64,000 bases of DNA, taken from Cellvibrio zantedeschiae. GTDB taxonomy: Bacteria; Pseudomonadota; Gammaproteobacteria; Pseudomonadales; Cellvibrionaceae. The notes under the pieces are model-generated. The model saw only the letters and a program-made list of their open reading frames with translations. It was not told the origin of the DNA and made no database searches. Within the stretch, counting starts at the first letter, position 1; the number at the start of each line of letters is the position of its first letter. The stretch spans positions 62,001 through 126,000 of the forward strand of contig NZ_BMYZ01000003.1 of the NCBI RefSeq assembly GCF_014652535.1. Direction: 5' to 3'. Shown here in pieces: positions 1 to 9,223 of this stretch. A program made the translations under genes and the position numbers.

Positions 1-1155
1 GCCATTTTTGTGCAAATAGGTTTTTTCAACAGGCCCAAAACGCCCGGTCGCCTTAATACTTTCTACTGCAAGATTGCTGCGCCACCAATCATGTTCAGGC
101 GTAATATCCAAAAAACTTAAACCTTTTAATTCAGCTTCGGTGTAGCCCAACATTTTATTAAATTCAGGATTGGTCGCTAAAATGCGCCCATCACTGTGAA
201 CTTGCAAAATACCTATGGGAGCTGTTTCAAAAAGTTGCGCAAGTTTATTTGCCATTGCGCGCTTTTCATATTCATCATCGATACGCGCTTGTATATCCCA
301 AATAAAGCCGTCAATAAATTCCAGCTCGCCTTGCTTGTTAAAAACACCACGCCCGGTTTCGTGCACATAGCGCCAATTTCCATCTGCGCGACGAATAGCG
401 TACTCAAGCTCAAATGACGTTTTATTTTGCAGTGCTTGTTCAGAGATTTCGTTCAACCGCAGAACGTCACTGGTATGCATAAGATCCGCAAAACTTAATT
501 CAGGTTCGTGCATAAATGCATGTGCGGGGTAACCCGTTAATTGCTCAACAGCGTCACTCAAATAATGCATAGTCCATTTTTCGTCGTTACTGCAGCGATA
601 GGCAGCACCGGGAAAATTTTTTAACAAGCTACTTACTAATTTTTCTTTTTCCTGGATAACATCATGTGCAGAGCGCAATCGTAACAATTGCACAACTTGG
701 CGAGACAATGCCAATAAAACATTGCATTGCTCCCGCGTAAGTTGGCGCGGCTTATAATCAACTACACACAATGTCCCCAGCGCCATACCATCGGCGGTAA
801 CCAGCGGAGCTCCCGCATAAAAGCGTATATAAGGTTCCCCAGTAACTAACTCGTTATCAGCAAAACGCACATCTTTTGTAGCGTCTTCAACCAAGGTTAA
901 ATCAGCAGGCGTTAAAATAGCGTGAGCACAAAAGGCCAGATCACGTGGTGTTTCTGTTGCGTCTAACCCCAAACAACTTTTAAACCATTGGCGATCTTTA
1001 TCAATCAATGAAATCACTGCTACGGGTACATCGCAAACGTGCATGGCAGCAAGCGCAACATCATCAAAACTCTGTTCGCGCGGTGAATCTAAAATAGCCA
1101 AATCTTGCAAGGCCTTTAGACGCAGCGATTCATTGATTGGCAATTCAGCTTTCAT
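1..1155 (-). CDS. GAF-PAS-PAS signalling protein, C-terminus cut by window edge
   Basis: The minus-strand frame is open from an ATG at 1155 to base 1, giving 385 residues with no stop, so the C-terminus lies outside the window. Residues about 20-160 form a GAF domain of the type found at the N-terminus of many bacterial kinases and cyclases; it opens with SLRLKALQDLAILDSP and contains ALGTLCVVD. Two PAS folds follow, the second with a typical RILATNPEFNKMLGY segment near residue 320. The output domain (kinase, GGDEF or EAL) cannot be seen. The ATG lies 13 bp after the stop of the upstream hybrid kinase, so the two genes are probably cotranscribed and may act in one pathway. The ligand is unknown. 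Confidence 0.85.
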   Translation of the reverse strand, partial: MKAELPINESLRLKALQDLAILDSPREQSFDDVALAAMHVCDVPVAVISLIDKDRQWFKSCLGLDATETPRDLAFCAHAILTPADLTLVEDATKDVRFADNELVTGEPYIRFYAGAPLVTADGMALGTLCVVDYKPRQLTREQCNVLLALSRQVVQLLRLRSAHDVIQEKEKLVSSLLKNFPGAAYRCSNDEKWTMHYLSDAVEQLTGYPAHAFMHEPELSFADLMHTSDVLRLNEISEQALQNKTSFELEYAIRRADGNWRYVHETGRGVFNKQGELEFIDGFIWDIQARIDDEYEKRAMANKLAQLFETAPIGILQVHSDGRILATNPEFNKMLGYTEAELKGLSFLDITPEHDWWRSNLAVESIKATGRFGPVEKTYLHKNG

Positions 1156-1168
1156 AATATTGATGCCT

Positions 1169-4100
1169 TCAGTGGGAAAGCGCTGATTTAACAGCAGAAG
1201 CAATTGCTAGAGCTGATTGGGGCTTCTGTAACCATTGAACGCCAGAAAACATAGATGTCCTTCGATTTGACATACGCTCTGCATCCAGATTGGCTGAAAT
1301 AACAATAATAGGAATATCTTTGGTGACCGCATCGCTGCGCAATTGTCGAATTAAATCAAGGCCACTCATATCAGGTAATTCAATATCCATAGTCATAGCT
1401 TGATAAGCGTAAAGCGCTAAACGCTCCAATGCGGCTTGCCCTGAATAAGCAATGTCGACGCGATAATTTTTTCCACGCAAAATAGTAGCAAAGAGTTCCG
1501 CAACTTCTGGATCATCTTCCACCACTAATAAACGTTCACCAGTTGCAAGGCGATGACTGTCTGACTGATGATTTTGATGTGGAGACTCTTCGGTAGGTAT
1601 ATCAAAATAAAATTGCGAACCTTTTATGCCATCGGAAAAGAAACCAATTTTCCCACCCATGCGCTCAATAATTTCTTTGCAGATAGCCAGCCCCAAACCA
1701 GTTCCGCCTTTTTGACGCGTGTCGGATGAATCTGCCTGCGAGAATTTTTGGAATATGCGACCGCGAAATTCTTCTGGAATACCAGGGCCTTTATCGATTA
1801 CTGATACGCGTACAGTGTTGTAGAAATATTCAATGCGCAGTTCTATAACTTCTGCGGGTGGAGAAAATTTTGCGGCGTTGGATAAAAAATTGGCGAGCAC
1901 TTGCTGCAAACGTTGAGCATCCACATTTACACGCAGATCATCACGCACCTGGCTAACGAGTTTGAATTTAACATTGTACTGCGCTGCGTAAGCAGCATTT
2001 GCTTCAATGGATTGCGCAACAATGGGCATTATGGCTTGGGATTTAAGTTCAAAATGCATTTTGCCCGCCGTCAATTTTTCCATGTCCAGCAAGTCATTCA
2101 CCAAGTGAATTAAACGCAAACTATTTTTGTGAGCTATGTTAAGCATCTTAATGGCAGTATCGGGAACTGCCCCGGCGGCACCATTGACAATAATTCCCAA
2201 GGCGCCGCTAATTGCCGTGAGTGGTGTACGCAGCTCGTGGCTCACAGTGGAAATAAATTCGCTCTTCATGCGATCAATGCGTTTTATTTCACTGATATCA
2301 CGCGCCAGTGCTAGATAGCCGGTGATTTCACCATCGGGACCACGCAAAGCGCTGGCAGACAAAATCACCGGAACCTGGCTGCGGTCTTTGCGCACGTAAG
2401 TCCATTCGCTTTCATCCTTGTCGCCTTCGCGGGATTTAGTGGTAAATACATCAAAGCCCGGTTGGATTTCAATTCCAAATTCCTGCGAAAGAAGTTTGGC
2501 GCGCGCAGCAATTTCTTCTGGTAAATGAAAGGGCGCTGTCGTTAACACATCAATCACTTCAGCAGCGGAATACCCTAAAAGATCTTCTGCACCCTGATTA
2601 AAAGTTTTAATTAAACCCTTGGGGTCCGTTGAAATAATGGAGATGCTTGCCGCATCAAAAATAGCTTCGCGCAGGGCATTAATATCCTGCAATTTAATTG
2701 CCGCTAATTTTTCTTCGGTAACGTCCTGAATATATCCGTTCCACAAAGTCGCGCCATTACTTAAGCGCTCTGGACGCGCCTCACCGCGCACCCAGATTTC
2801 CCCGCGCCGTGGATGGCATACTCTGTATGTTGCATTCCAATCTTTTAAGCTTGCCGCCGATGCTGAAATACTTTCACTCACCCAACCTACGTCACTAGGA
2901 TGCACAACCGAGAACACAGAGGTAGCATCGGTAAACACGTTTTCCGGGCGCACGCCATATATTTGGTCTATGCCAGAACTGGAGAACGGAAACAAACTGG
3001 TGCCGTCTGAATTCAATTGGAATTGATAGAGGAACCCGGGTAATTGATTGCACAGCTTTTCAAACCGCTCGATCAGAATTTGTTGTTCGGATTGGTATTG
3101 CCAGCGCTCAAGAGTCACCCCCACCCAGCGCGCAAACAACCGCATAAAATCGCGATCCAATTCATCGTAAGACTGATGGCGACTGCGCTCAGAATCAAAA
3201 CTTAATACGCCGTAAATTTTTCCTTGTAACCAGATAGGCACGCCTATGTAAGTATCAATCTTATTTTCTTTGTGCGCGTAATGGCTCGCATATTCACTGT
3301 TGGAAATTTCATCGCAACAAAAAATATCTTTGTTGCGCAAAGTCATTTCGCAAAAATAATTGGAGAGCGGCGCTATGGTTCCTTGCTCGCGTTTTTCCGC
3401 CTCAGTGTTTTCGAAAGCACGGTTTTTGCCTACACTTATTTTTATTTGATATTGGTTTCCAAGCACTGCGCTAACAGCACCGTGCGGCAAACCCAGATAA
3501 CGCGAGCCCACGCCCAATGCACTGCGCAATTGTTCTTCTGCATCAATCGCAGACAGTGAGGCAATTTCATTAAGTGCACGCAATGCCGCTTGTTGGCGAA
3601 TAACAATAATTTCATTTTTTTTGCGCTCGGTAATGTCGGTGTACACCCCCAACATAAGCGCAGCTTTGCCATCGGGCTGCCACTCTACAACTTTACCGCG
3701 CGTGAAAATCCATTTGTAACTACCATCTGCAATGCGTAAACGGTATTCATTTTCAAACATGGGCGTTTCGCCTTTTATGTGGCGAATCATCTCGGTGTAG
3801 CTTGCGCGCTTATCGCTAGGGTGAACACGCGACAACCACTCTTCTATATCAGCGCTGCCATCGCCACCCGGTAAACCGCAAAGTTCGCGCCATTCTTTGG
3901 AAAAGAGCGCGCGGTTGTTAGTGATATTCCATTCCCAAAAACCTGATTCACTGCTCGATAAAGCAAGCGTTAAACGTTGACGGGACTGTTCACTCAGATC
4001 GCGCTCTTTTTGCAATTGCGTGCTGTGTTCACGCAGCAGTTGTAAAACGTGGCGACGATTCAAACGGAACAAAAACCAAAGCACGGCCAATGAAAACAAC

Positions 4101-5131
4101 CACACACCAACAAAGTTGAAAATTGTTTTATTGCGTTGCTCTGCCTGGGCATTTAGTTCGTCGGTAACATCAATCCAATTCACCAGAAGCGTATGTGGTG
4201 AGGCCATGTGCGCGTGAGCTAATGCGAAGCCATCCAATCGCACTAGCCCCAGCATATAAGTTTTATTTTGATCCTGAACTAATGTAGGAGTTGGTTTATC
4301 GAGCACAAGATTGGTGAAAACTCCGTTAGCTTGCCATTCCTTCACAAGGGGATTGGTGTAGGACTCAACATACCATTGACTGTAGCGATTTTTCGAGTTG
4401 GCCATGACTTCTTGCTGGGCACTGCCCCAGAGTAAATCGTTGGTGAGCGTTGAGCTGATAAGCACCGCTTGCCCTTGATCTTTTTGCGCATCGCGCTGCG
4501 GTAATAAACCAAGGCCCACCTCTACTGCAGCCACAGTTTCGCTCGTGGGGCCAGATGAACTAACAGGCGCAATAGCACGATAATTTGCACCGTAATGGCC
4601 AACCTCCATTCCACTGGAAATCACGCCACTTTTTAATGCTGACATTAGCAAGGGGCTGGATTTGGATAGGTCATCACCAAAGCGCTCAATTTTATTTGCG
4701 CGCAAAAATACTATGGCATCAGGAGCCAGGTGAACGTTTAATTCACGCACCCCAAAAGGCATCATCCGTATCCAATAATGTTCAAGTACTTGCTGAAGTT
4801 GTTTGCGCACCGCAGCGCTCTGTTCATCACCGCCATTACCACCTTCGCGTTCATGTACGACGGCCGCTCGTCGCACTAAGGCAACAACCGCAGAATCCTG
4901 GGAAATAAGCTGCGCAAACGCTGTGGCTTGGCGCAAGAGATCTTGCTGCGACACATTGAGTGCAGACTCAGCCGCCGCTTGCTGCAAACGCAAGCGCTCT
5001 TGCCACTCGTGTTCCTGATGAACTAATTCATTGCGCAACAAGAGCACAAAGAGAGCAGAAACGAGAAGTGTTATAACCCACGGCAACCAGCTGTAGAGCC
5101 GCTTATTTTCTAAATCCATCGATAATCTCAT
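1169..5131 (-). CDS. Membrane hybrid sensor histidine kinase (PAS/GAF, HisKA, HATPase, REC)
   Basis: This 1320-residue hybrid kinase has membrane segments near 15-33 and 337-357 that enclose a periplasmic sensor region of about 300 residues. Cytoplasmic domains follow in order: PAS (about 385-505), GAF (510-680), PAS (690-810), PAS (815-950), HisKA with phospho-acceptor His965 in STVSHELRTP, and HATPase. The HATPase has an N box around Asn1085, DKGPGIP at 1113 and GGTGLGLA at 1142. A receiver domain (about 1200-1320) has acceptor Asp1249. All catalytic motifs look intact, so phosphate should pass His to Asp, but no separate output domain is fused. A second ATG four codons in (5119) is an alternative start. 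The signal and the downstream partner are unknown; the next gene is 13 bp away. Confidence 0.93.
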   Translation of the reverse strand: MRLSMDLENKRLYSWLPWVITLLVSALFVLLLRNELVHQEHEWQERLRLQQAAAESALNVSQQDLLRQATAFAQLISQDSAVVALVRRAAVVHEREGGNGGDEQSAAVRKQLQQVLEHYWIRMMPFGVRELNVHLAPDAIVFLRANKIERFGDDLSKSSPLLMSALKSGVISSGMEVGHYGANYRAIAPVSSSGPTSETVAAVEVGLGLLPQRDAQKDQGQAVLISSTLTNDLLWGSAQQEVMANSKNRYSQWYVESYTNPLVKEWQANGVFTNLVLDKPTPTLVQDQNKTYMLGLVRLDGFALAHAHMASPHTLLVNWIDVTDELNAQAEQRNKTIFNFVGVWLFSLAVLWFLFRLNRRHVLQLLREHSTQLQKERDLSEQSRQRLTLALSSSESGFWEWNITNNRALFSKEWRELCGLPGGDGSADIEEWLSRVHPSDKRASYTEMIRHIKGETPMFENEYRLRIADGSYKWIFTRGKVVEWQPDGKAALMLGVYTDITERKKNEIIVIRQQAALRALNEIASLSAIDAEEQLRSALGVGSRYLGLPHGAVSAVLGNQYQIKISVGKNRAFENTEAEKREQGTIAPLSNYFCEMTLRNKDIFCCDEISNSEYASHYAHKENKIDTYIGVPIWLQGKIYGVLSFDSERSRHQSYDELDRDFMRLFARWVGVTLERWQYQSEQQILIERFEKLCNQLPGFLYQFQLNSDGTSLFPFSSSGIDQIYGVRPENVFTDATSVFSVVHPSDVGWVSESISASAASLKDWNATYRVCHPRRGEIWVRGEARPERLSNGATLWNGYIQDVTEEKLAAIKLQDINALREAIFDAASISIISTDPKGLIKTFNQGAEDLLGYSAAEVIDVLTTAPFHLPEEIAARAKLLSQEFGIEIQPGFDVFTTKSREGDKDESEWTYVRKDRSQVPVILSASALRGPDGEITGYLALARDISEIKRIDRMKSEFISTVSHELRTPLTAISGALGIIVNGAAGAVPDTAIKMLNIAHKNSLRLIHLVNDLLDMEKLTAGKMHFELKSQAIMPIVAQSIEANAAYAAQYNVKFKLVSQVRDDLRVNVDAQRLQQVLANFLSNAAKFSPPAEVIELRIEYFYNTVRVSVIDKGPGIPEEFRGRIFQKFSQADSSDTRQKGGTGLGLAICKEIIERMGGKIGFFSDGIKGSQFYFDIPTEESPHQNHQSDSHRLATGERLLVVEDDPEVAELFATILRGKNYRVDIAYSGQAALERLALYAYQAMTMDIELPDMSGLDLIRQLRSDAVTKDIPIIVISANLDAERMSNRRTSMFSGVQWLQKPQSALAIASAVKSALSH

Positions 5132-5249
5132 GCAGACAAAGCCAGCGCCAATCAGGGTCGCTGTGGTTCTCTATCCAGTGTAGTGCAGATTTTTTGAGGG
5201 GCAGAAAAAGGGCAGAAAAACGGAAGGAAATTGCTGGCAACAGCGGAGA

Positions 5250-5289
5250 GATAATAAAAAACAAGGGGGGATAATAAAAAACGAGGGAA
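5250..5289. repeat. Two-copy 20-bp tandem repeat upstream of the hybrid kinase
   Basis: Two adjacent copies of a 20-bp unit beginning gataataaaaaac and ending in a G-run differ at about three positions. They lie between rnfH and the hybrid kinase gene. No function is evident; slippage of a low-complexity spacer would explain them. Confidence 0.7.
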
Positions 5290-5298
5290 GGAAAGCGC

Positions 5299-5622
5299 TT
5301 AATGTTGGGCGGTGGCGTTTCTTTCAGCGCGTTTGCGGCGCGCTTCTTTTGGATCTGCGCTGAGGGGACGGTAGATCTCTACGCGGTCGCCTTCATGCAA
5401 AACATAGTTAGCCGCAGATTCCAAACCTTTGGTACCAAGCGCTTGGCCAAAAATACCCATTTTTGCGGTAGTGAGATCTATTTCAGGAAAGTGTTGGGTG
5501 ATACCTGAACGCTCGGCAGCTTGCGACGCCGTAGTACCAGGCTCTACCAAGAGCGCGATGATCTTTTGTTTATGCGGCAGGGCATAGGCCACTTCCACGG
5601 TGATTAAATCGAAATCTGCCAC
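5299..5622 (-). CDS. rnfH: RnfH family (UPF0125) small beta-grasp protein
   Basis: This small ubiquitin-fold-like protein has the family signatures ITVEVAYALP near the N-terminus, a central DLTTAKMGIFGQ and a C-terminal GDRVEIYRPLSADPKEARR. RnfH/RatB proteins are encoded next to ratA in many proteobacteria; their molecular role is not settled. The frame extends upstream to a TTG at 5643. I chose the GTG at 5622 because it follows a GAGAG about 7 nt away and gives the usual start just before the first beta strand (107 residues). It is the last gene of a probable transporter-ratA-rnfH operon, with a 41-bp gap after ratA if this start is right. Confidence 0.9.
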   Translation of the reverse strand: MADFDLITVEVAYALPHKQKIIALLVEPGTTASQAAERSGITQHFPEIDLTTAKMGIFGQALGTKGLESAANYVLHEGDRVEIYRPLSADPKEARRKRAERNATAQH

Positions 5623-5663
5623 AGCGCATCTCTCTAACAGCAAAGCTCAGGAAAAGATCAGGT

Positions 5664-6098
5664 TTAAGAATATATTTTGCGGGCGCGCTCGCAGAGGGCA
5701 TCAACCTGTTTATTGACGACAGATTCAAACAACTTGCCAACCGCCATGCCTATTAATTTGTTCTGCAGCTCAAATTCCAACTCAAAGCATACTTTGCAGG
5801 CATTTTCGGCCAGCGCAGTAAATTTCCAGCCGCCCTGTAGATATTTAAAAGGGCCATCAACCAGAGTCATGCTCATGCTCACGGGGGATTGCAGATGGTT
5901 GCGAGTGATAAAACTCTGATGCACGCCTGCGCGACTTAAATCCAGCCGCGCCTCCAACCAATCGCCTTCGCGCTTGAGGATTTTTGCACCCACACAACCA
6001 TCCATATATTGCGGGTAAGCTTCAATATCGTTGACCAGATCAAACATTTGCTGCGCTGAGTAACTGACCAGGGCGGAGCGATTAACAATATGAGACAA
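5664..6098 (-). CDS. ratA: RatA-type START/coenzyme Q-binding (polyketide cyclase-like) protein
   Basis: This 144-residue START-domain protein belongs to the RatA/CoQ10 family. The diagnostic opening RSALVSYSAQQMFDLVNDIE is followed by YPQYMDGCVGAKIL, and the protein ends with VDALCERARKIY. E. coli RatA was reported as a toxin blocking 70S assembly, while mitochondrial homologues bind coenzyme Q, so the true role here is open. The frame runs further upstream, but those residues lie inside the preceding transporter gene. The family start matches a TTG at 6098 preceded by GGAG. That ribosome-binding site overlaps the stop codon of the transporter (6104-6106), which suggests translational coupling. 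Confidence 0.9.
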   Translation of the reverse strand: MSHIVNRSALVSYSAQQMFDLVNDIEAYPQYMDGCVGAKILKREGDWLEARLDLSRAGVHQSFITRNHLQSPVSMSMTLVDGPFKYLQGGWKFTALAENACKVCFELEFELQNKLIGMAVGKLFESVVNKQVDALCERARKIYS

Positions 6099-6103
6099 AG
6101 GTG

Positions 6104-7483
6104 TTACTCCACGACAAAACGCGTCGCAATCGGGAAAAACAAATTGATAATAATTGCGAGCACAGCAATTGGCGAAACGTAACGCAATATCCATCGCCAC
6201 ACCGCTAGCAGGCGCGGATGATCTTGCTGCATTTCATGGGCGAGCATATCGCGCTTCATTCGCCAACCCACAAAAATCGCCGTTAAAAGCCCGCCGATAG
6301 GCAGAAGTAAATTGGTGGTAAAGAAATCCAGGCAGGAGTAGAAGTTCATGCCCCAGAGCAACTCCTGATCTGACCATTGGTTGAAGGAAAGCACCGAACC
6401 TAAACCTAACAACCAGGCCGCACCCGCCACCAGCAAACTGGCACTGATGCGATGAAAACCAAAACGCTCATGGAAAAACGCCACCGCTGGCTCAAGCAGC
6501 GACATAGTTGAACTCCACGCTGCCAAAACCACCATGCCGAAGAAGGCGATACCGACAAAAGTACCCATGGGCATGGAGCCAAAAGCGACGGGCAAGGTTA
6601 CAAACATTAACCCCGGGCCACCGCTGGGCTCAATTCCAGGCGTCGCAAATACGAACGCAAAAATCGCTACGCCAGTCAGCAAGCCAACCATGACATCAAG
6701 AATTGCTACAGTAATTACCGTCTTACCTATGGCTGCCGTGCTGGGCATATAGGCGCCGTAAGCCATAATCGCACCCATACCAATACTCAGCGTAAAGAAT
6801 GCATGACCAAGGGCAATCAATGCCGAATTCCAGGACAAATCTGCCGGATTAAAACTGAACATGAAGCGTGCGCTGGTCACCATTTCACCCGTGGTGTAAG
6901 CGTAACCAAGCAAGATCAAGAGGAGGATAAACAGGCTCGGCATCATAAAGCGTATGGCGTTTTCCAAACCCTTGGTAACCCCAAACATCAATACTAAAGC
7001 CGTGATTGCAATAAAAGCCGTGTGCCACTGCACCAAGCGGCTCTTATCGGCCAGTAGCGCATTGAATAATTCATTCGAGGAATCGCCATTAAGGCCAGAG
7101 AATTTTCCTTCAAGGGCGGATACCAGATAGTCGAGCGTCCAGCCCGCAATGACCGAGTAGTAGGAGAGAATCACAAAACCGGCGACTACACCCATCCAGC
7201 CGATAACCGACCAAACCCGCGTAGCGCCTATATCGACGCTAATGTTATCTACGGCATTAATCGGGTTAGAGCGCCCCTTACGGCCGAGCATAATCTCAGC
7301 CATCATAATCGGGATGCCCACCAGCAGGACGCAGAAAAGATACAAGAGCACAAAGGCTGCGCCGCCATTCTCGCCAGTGATATAGGGAAACTTCCAGATA
7401 TTGCCCAAGCCAACTGCCGAACCGGTCGCCGCTAGAATAAAGCTGCCGCGCCCCCATATCGCATGTTGTTTAAGTCGCTTCAC
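6104..7483 (-). CDS. Sodium-dependent transporter, neurotransmitter:sodium symporter (SNF/NSS) family
   Basis: The product is a 459-residue polytopic inner-membrane protein of the LeuT-fold NSS family. The hallmark TM1 motif AVGLGNIWKFPY, which forms the Na+ and substrate site in LeuT homologues, lies near residues 21-32, and GENGGAAF follows. About 11-12 hydrophobic helices are visible. The substrate cannot be read from sequence; bacterial members usually carry amino acids. The frame extends 26 codons upstream, but a GTG at 7483 with GGAG 8 nt before it fits the family start at residues VKRLKQHAIWGRGSF. It is the first gene of an operon with ratA and rnfH and is transcribed away from smpB. 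Confidence 0.9.
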   Translation of the reverse strand: MKRLKQHAIWGRGSFILAATGSAVGLGNIWKFPYITGENGGAAFVLLYLFCVLLVGIPIMMAEIMLGRKGRSNPINAVDNISVDIGATRVWSVIGWMGVVAGFVILSYYSVIAGWTLDYLVSALEGKFSGLNGDSSNELFNALLADKSRLVQWHTAFIAITALVLMFGVTKGLENAIRFMMPSLFILLLILLGYAYTTGEMVTSARFMFSFNPADLSWNSALIALGHAFFTLSIGMGAIMAYGAYMPSTAAIGKTVITVAILDVMVGLLTGVAIFAFVFATPGIEPSGGPGLMFVTLPVAFGSMPMGTFVGIAFFGMVVLAAWSSTMSLLEPAVAFFHERFGFHRISASLLVAGAAWLLGLGSVLSFNQWSDQELLWGMNFYSCLDFFTTNLLLPIGGLLTAIFVGWRMKRDMLAHEMQQDHPRLLAVWRWILRYVSPIAVLAIIINLFFPIATRFVVE

Positions 7484-7570
7484 GCACAAAACTCCAAATG
7501 GAAACCTCAGGAACAGGATTGTATCGAGAATATGCACGTAACATAAGTCCGCCCGGTTCACGCCCGGGCG

Positions 7571-7599
7571 CGAAATTTCTGTACAAGTCTGCGTATAAT
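7571..7599 (+). promoter_or_regulatory. Probable sigma-70 promoter for smpB
   Basis: A perfect TATAAT lies at 7594-7599, about 105 bp before the smpB ATG. The -35 region is weak. It sits in the divergent spacer with the transporter operon. Confidence 0.5.
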
Positions 7600-7703
7600 G
7601 CGCCCCCTGCTCTTCGCTGGCCTAACCTGGCTGCGGATTTGGAGCAAATGAATTGGGGCTAGATGCCTGAAGTAGGCTAGATGATAGGAGTCTGAAAGAC
7701 CTT

Positions 7704-8186
7704 ATGGCCAAAAAGAATTCGCAAAAAAATAGTGGCAGCACTATAGCGCTCAACAAGAAAGCCAAATTTGATTTCCACCTGACCGACCGTTTTGAAGCGG
7801 GTTTGGTATTAGCAGGCTGGGAAGTCAAAAGCATTCGCGCAGGTAAATTGCAGCTTACCGACAGCTATGTATTTTTCAAAAATGATGAAGCCTGGCTGCT
7901 AGGTGCGCAAATCCAACCCATTCAAAGCGTATCCACTCACCACGTTGCAGAACCTATGCGCAACCGGAAATTGCTGCTTAACCGCCGCGAGATCACCAAG
8001 TTGCAGGAGGCCTCGCAACAAAAAGGTTACACAGTGGTAGCAACTGCGGTTTACTGGAAAGACCATTTGGTGAAATGCGAAATCGCCCTGGCAAAAGGTA
8101 AGCAGGAGCACGATAAACGCGAAACCGAGAAAGAACGGGATTGGGCGCGCGACAAGCAAAGGCTGTTTCAGACGGGGAATAGATAG
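7704..8186 (+). CDS. smpB: SsrA-binding protein SmpB
   Basis: SmpB binds tmRNA and brings it to stalled ribosomes for trans-translation. The 160-residue product has the standard length and family blocks: [12 protein letters not shown] near the N-terminus, [18 protein letters not shown] around residues 31-48, and the basic tail [15 protein letters not shown] that enters the mRNA channel. The ATG at 7704 is preceded by AGGAG at 7686-7690. It is transcribed divergently from the transporter-ratA-rnfH operon, an arrangement of ratA and smpB seen widely in gammaproteobacteria. The tmRNA gene itself is not in the window. Confidence 0.97.
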   Translation: MAKKNSQKNSGSTIALNKKAKFDFHLTDRFEAGLVLAGWEVKSIRAGKLQLTDSYVFFKNDEAWLLGAQIQPIQSVSTHHVAEPMRNRKLLLNRREITKLQEASQQKGYTVVATAVYWKDHLVKCEIALAKGKQEHDKRETEKERDWARDKQRLFQTGNR

Positions 8187-8270
8187 GAAATCCCTCCCCC
8201 GCCCTCCCTTTTTCCAAGGGAGGGAGTTAACCCACTTTGCAAAAGGGGGTCGGCGTAGCCGGGGGGATTA
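8187..8270. repeat. REP-like composite palindrome after smpB
   Basis: An 84-bp nested palindrome starts right after the smpB stop. The outer arms pair aatccctcccc with ggggggatt. Inside, ccctccctt pairs with aagggaggg (8202-8225), and a second imperfect hairpin lies at 8231-8265. Such G/C-run palindromes occur as dispersed intergenic repeats in many gammaproteobacteria. It may also end smpB transcription, but no clear T-run follows. Confidence 0.65.
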
Positions 8271-8379
8271 AAAACTGCCCTAAACCCAACACCCATGACA
8301 ACCAACACTTGCCAGCACAGCTGCCAACCCCAATAATCTTTCTATACTTTTTCGGTACTTGATCCACCGAGGACACCCA

Positions 8380-9177
8380 ATGAACGCCACCGCCCCCGCG
8401 CTTCCGCTGGATACCCTGTGGGAATCCATTCGCAGCCAAACGCGTAAGCAAGCCGAACACGAGCCAGTGCTGGCGAGTTTTTTGTACGCCACCATCCTCA
8501 ATCACGATACCTTGGAAGCAGCGCTTAGTTTCCACCTGGCCAACAAACTCGACAGCCCGGCTTTGCCCGCGATGCTGGTACGCGAAGTGATTGAGCAAGC
8601 CATCAAATCTGACCCAAGTATTAGCCAAGCCGTGCGTGCCGATTTGCAAGCAGTAAGCGAGCGCGATTCTGCGTGCTGCTCACTGGTAACACCTTTCCTG
8701 TTTTTTAAAGGCTTTCATGCATTGCAGTCCTATCGTGTCGCCCATTGGTTGTGGACACAGGGCCGCAATTCGCTCGCGCTGTTTTTGCAAAACCGTATTT
8801 CCTGCGTGTTTGCGGTGGATATACACCCGGCCGCCAGAATCGGTAAGGGCATTATGTTTGACCACGCGACCGGCATAGTGATTGGCGAAACCGCCGTGGT
8901 GGAAGACAACGTGTCTATCATGCAATCCGTGACCCTCGGAGGTACCGGCAAGGAACATGGCGACCGCCATCCGAAAGTGCGCAGCGGTGTATTGATCAGT
9001 GCTGGAGCCAAAGTGTTGGGCAATATTGAAATTGGCGAATGCGCCAAAATTGGTGCGGGTAGCGTTGTTTTGAAAGATGTTGCGCCGCGTACTACAGTCG
9101 CCGGCGTGCCTGCTCGTGAAATTGGCGCCAGTCCTTGCCTGCAGCCAGCGCGCGATATGGATCACCATATCAATTAA
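8380..9177 (+). CDS. cysE: Serine O-acetyltransferase CysE
   Basis: CysE transfers acetyl from acetyl-CoA to L-serine, the first step of cysteine synthesis. The product has 265 residues, close to E. coli CysE (273). The N-terminal helical SATase domain includes DTLWESIRSQ and EPVLASFLYATILNH. The C-terminal left-handed beta-helix has the catalytic-region FDHATGIVIGE, then TLGGTGKEHGDRHPK and hexapeptide repeats to GVPAREIG. The frame opens at a TTG at 8359, but the ATG at 8380 has AGGA about 7 nt upstream and fits the family start. It appears monocistronic. A GC-rich hairpin lies just after the stop (9192-9209). Confidence 0.95.
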   Translation: MNATAPALPLDTLWESIRSQTRKQAEHEPVLASFLYATILNHDTLEAALSFHLANKLDSPALPAMLVREVIEQAIKSDPSISQAVRADLQAVSERDSACCSLVTPFLFFKGFHALQSYRVAHWLWTQGRNSLALFLQNRISCVFAVDIHPAARIGKGIMFDHATGIVIGETAVVEDNVSIMQSVTLGGTGKEHGDRHPKVRSGVLISAGAKVLGNIEIGECAKIGAGSVVLKDVAPRTTVAGVPAREIGASPCLQPARDMDHHIN

Positions 9178-9191
9178 GCGCCAATTTGCCT

Positions 9192-9209
9192 GCCGGGGCT
9201 AGACCCGGC
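9192..9209 (+). terminator. Weak hairpin after cysE
   Basis: gccggg at 9192-9197 pairs with cccggc at 9204-9209 across a 6-nt loop, directly after cysE. No U-run follows, so terminator function is uncertain. Confidence 0.3.
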
Positions 9210-9223
9210 GGGGCATTTACCAG

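Noticed and set aside
8227-8649. 140-codon minus-strand frame over the cysE start and the repeat
   Set aside because: It runs through the REP-like repeat and antisense to conserved cysE.
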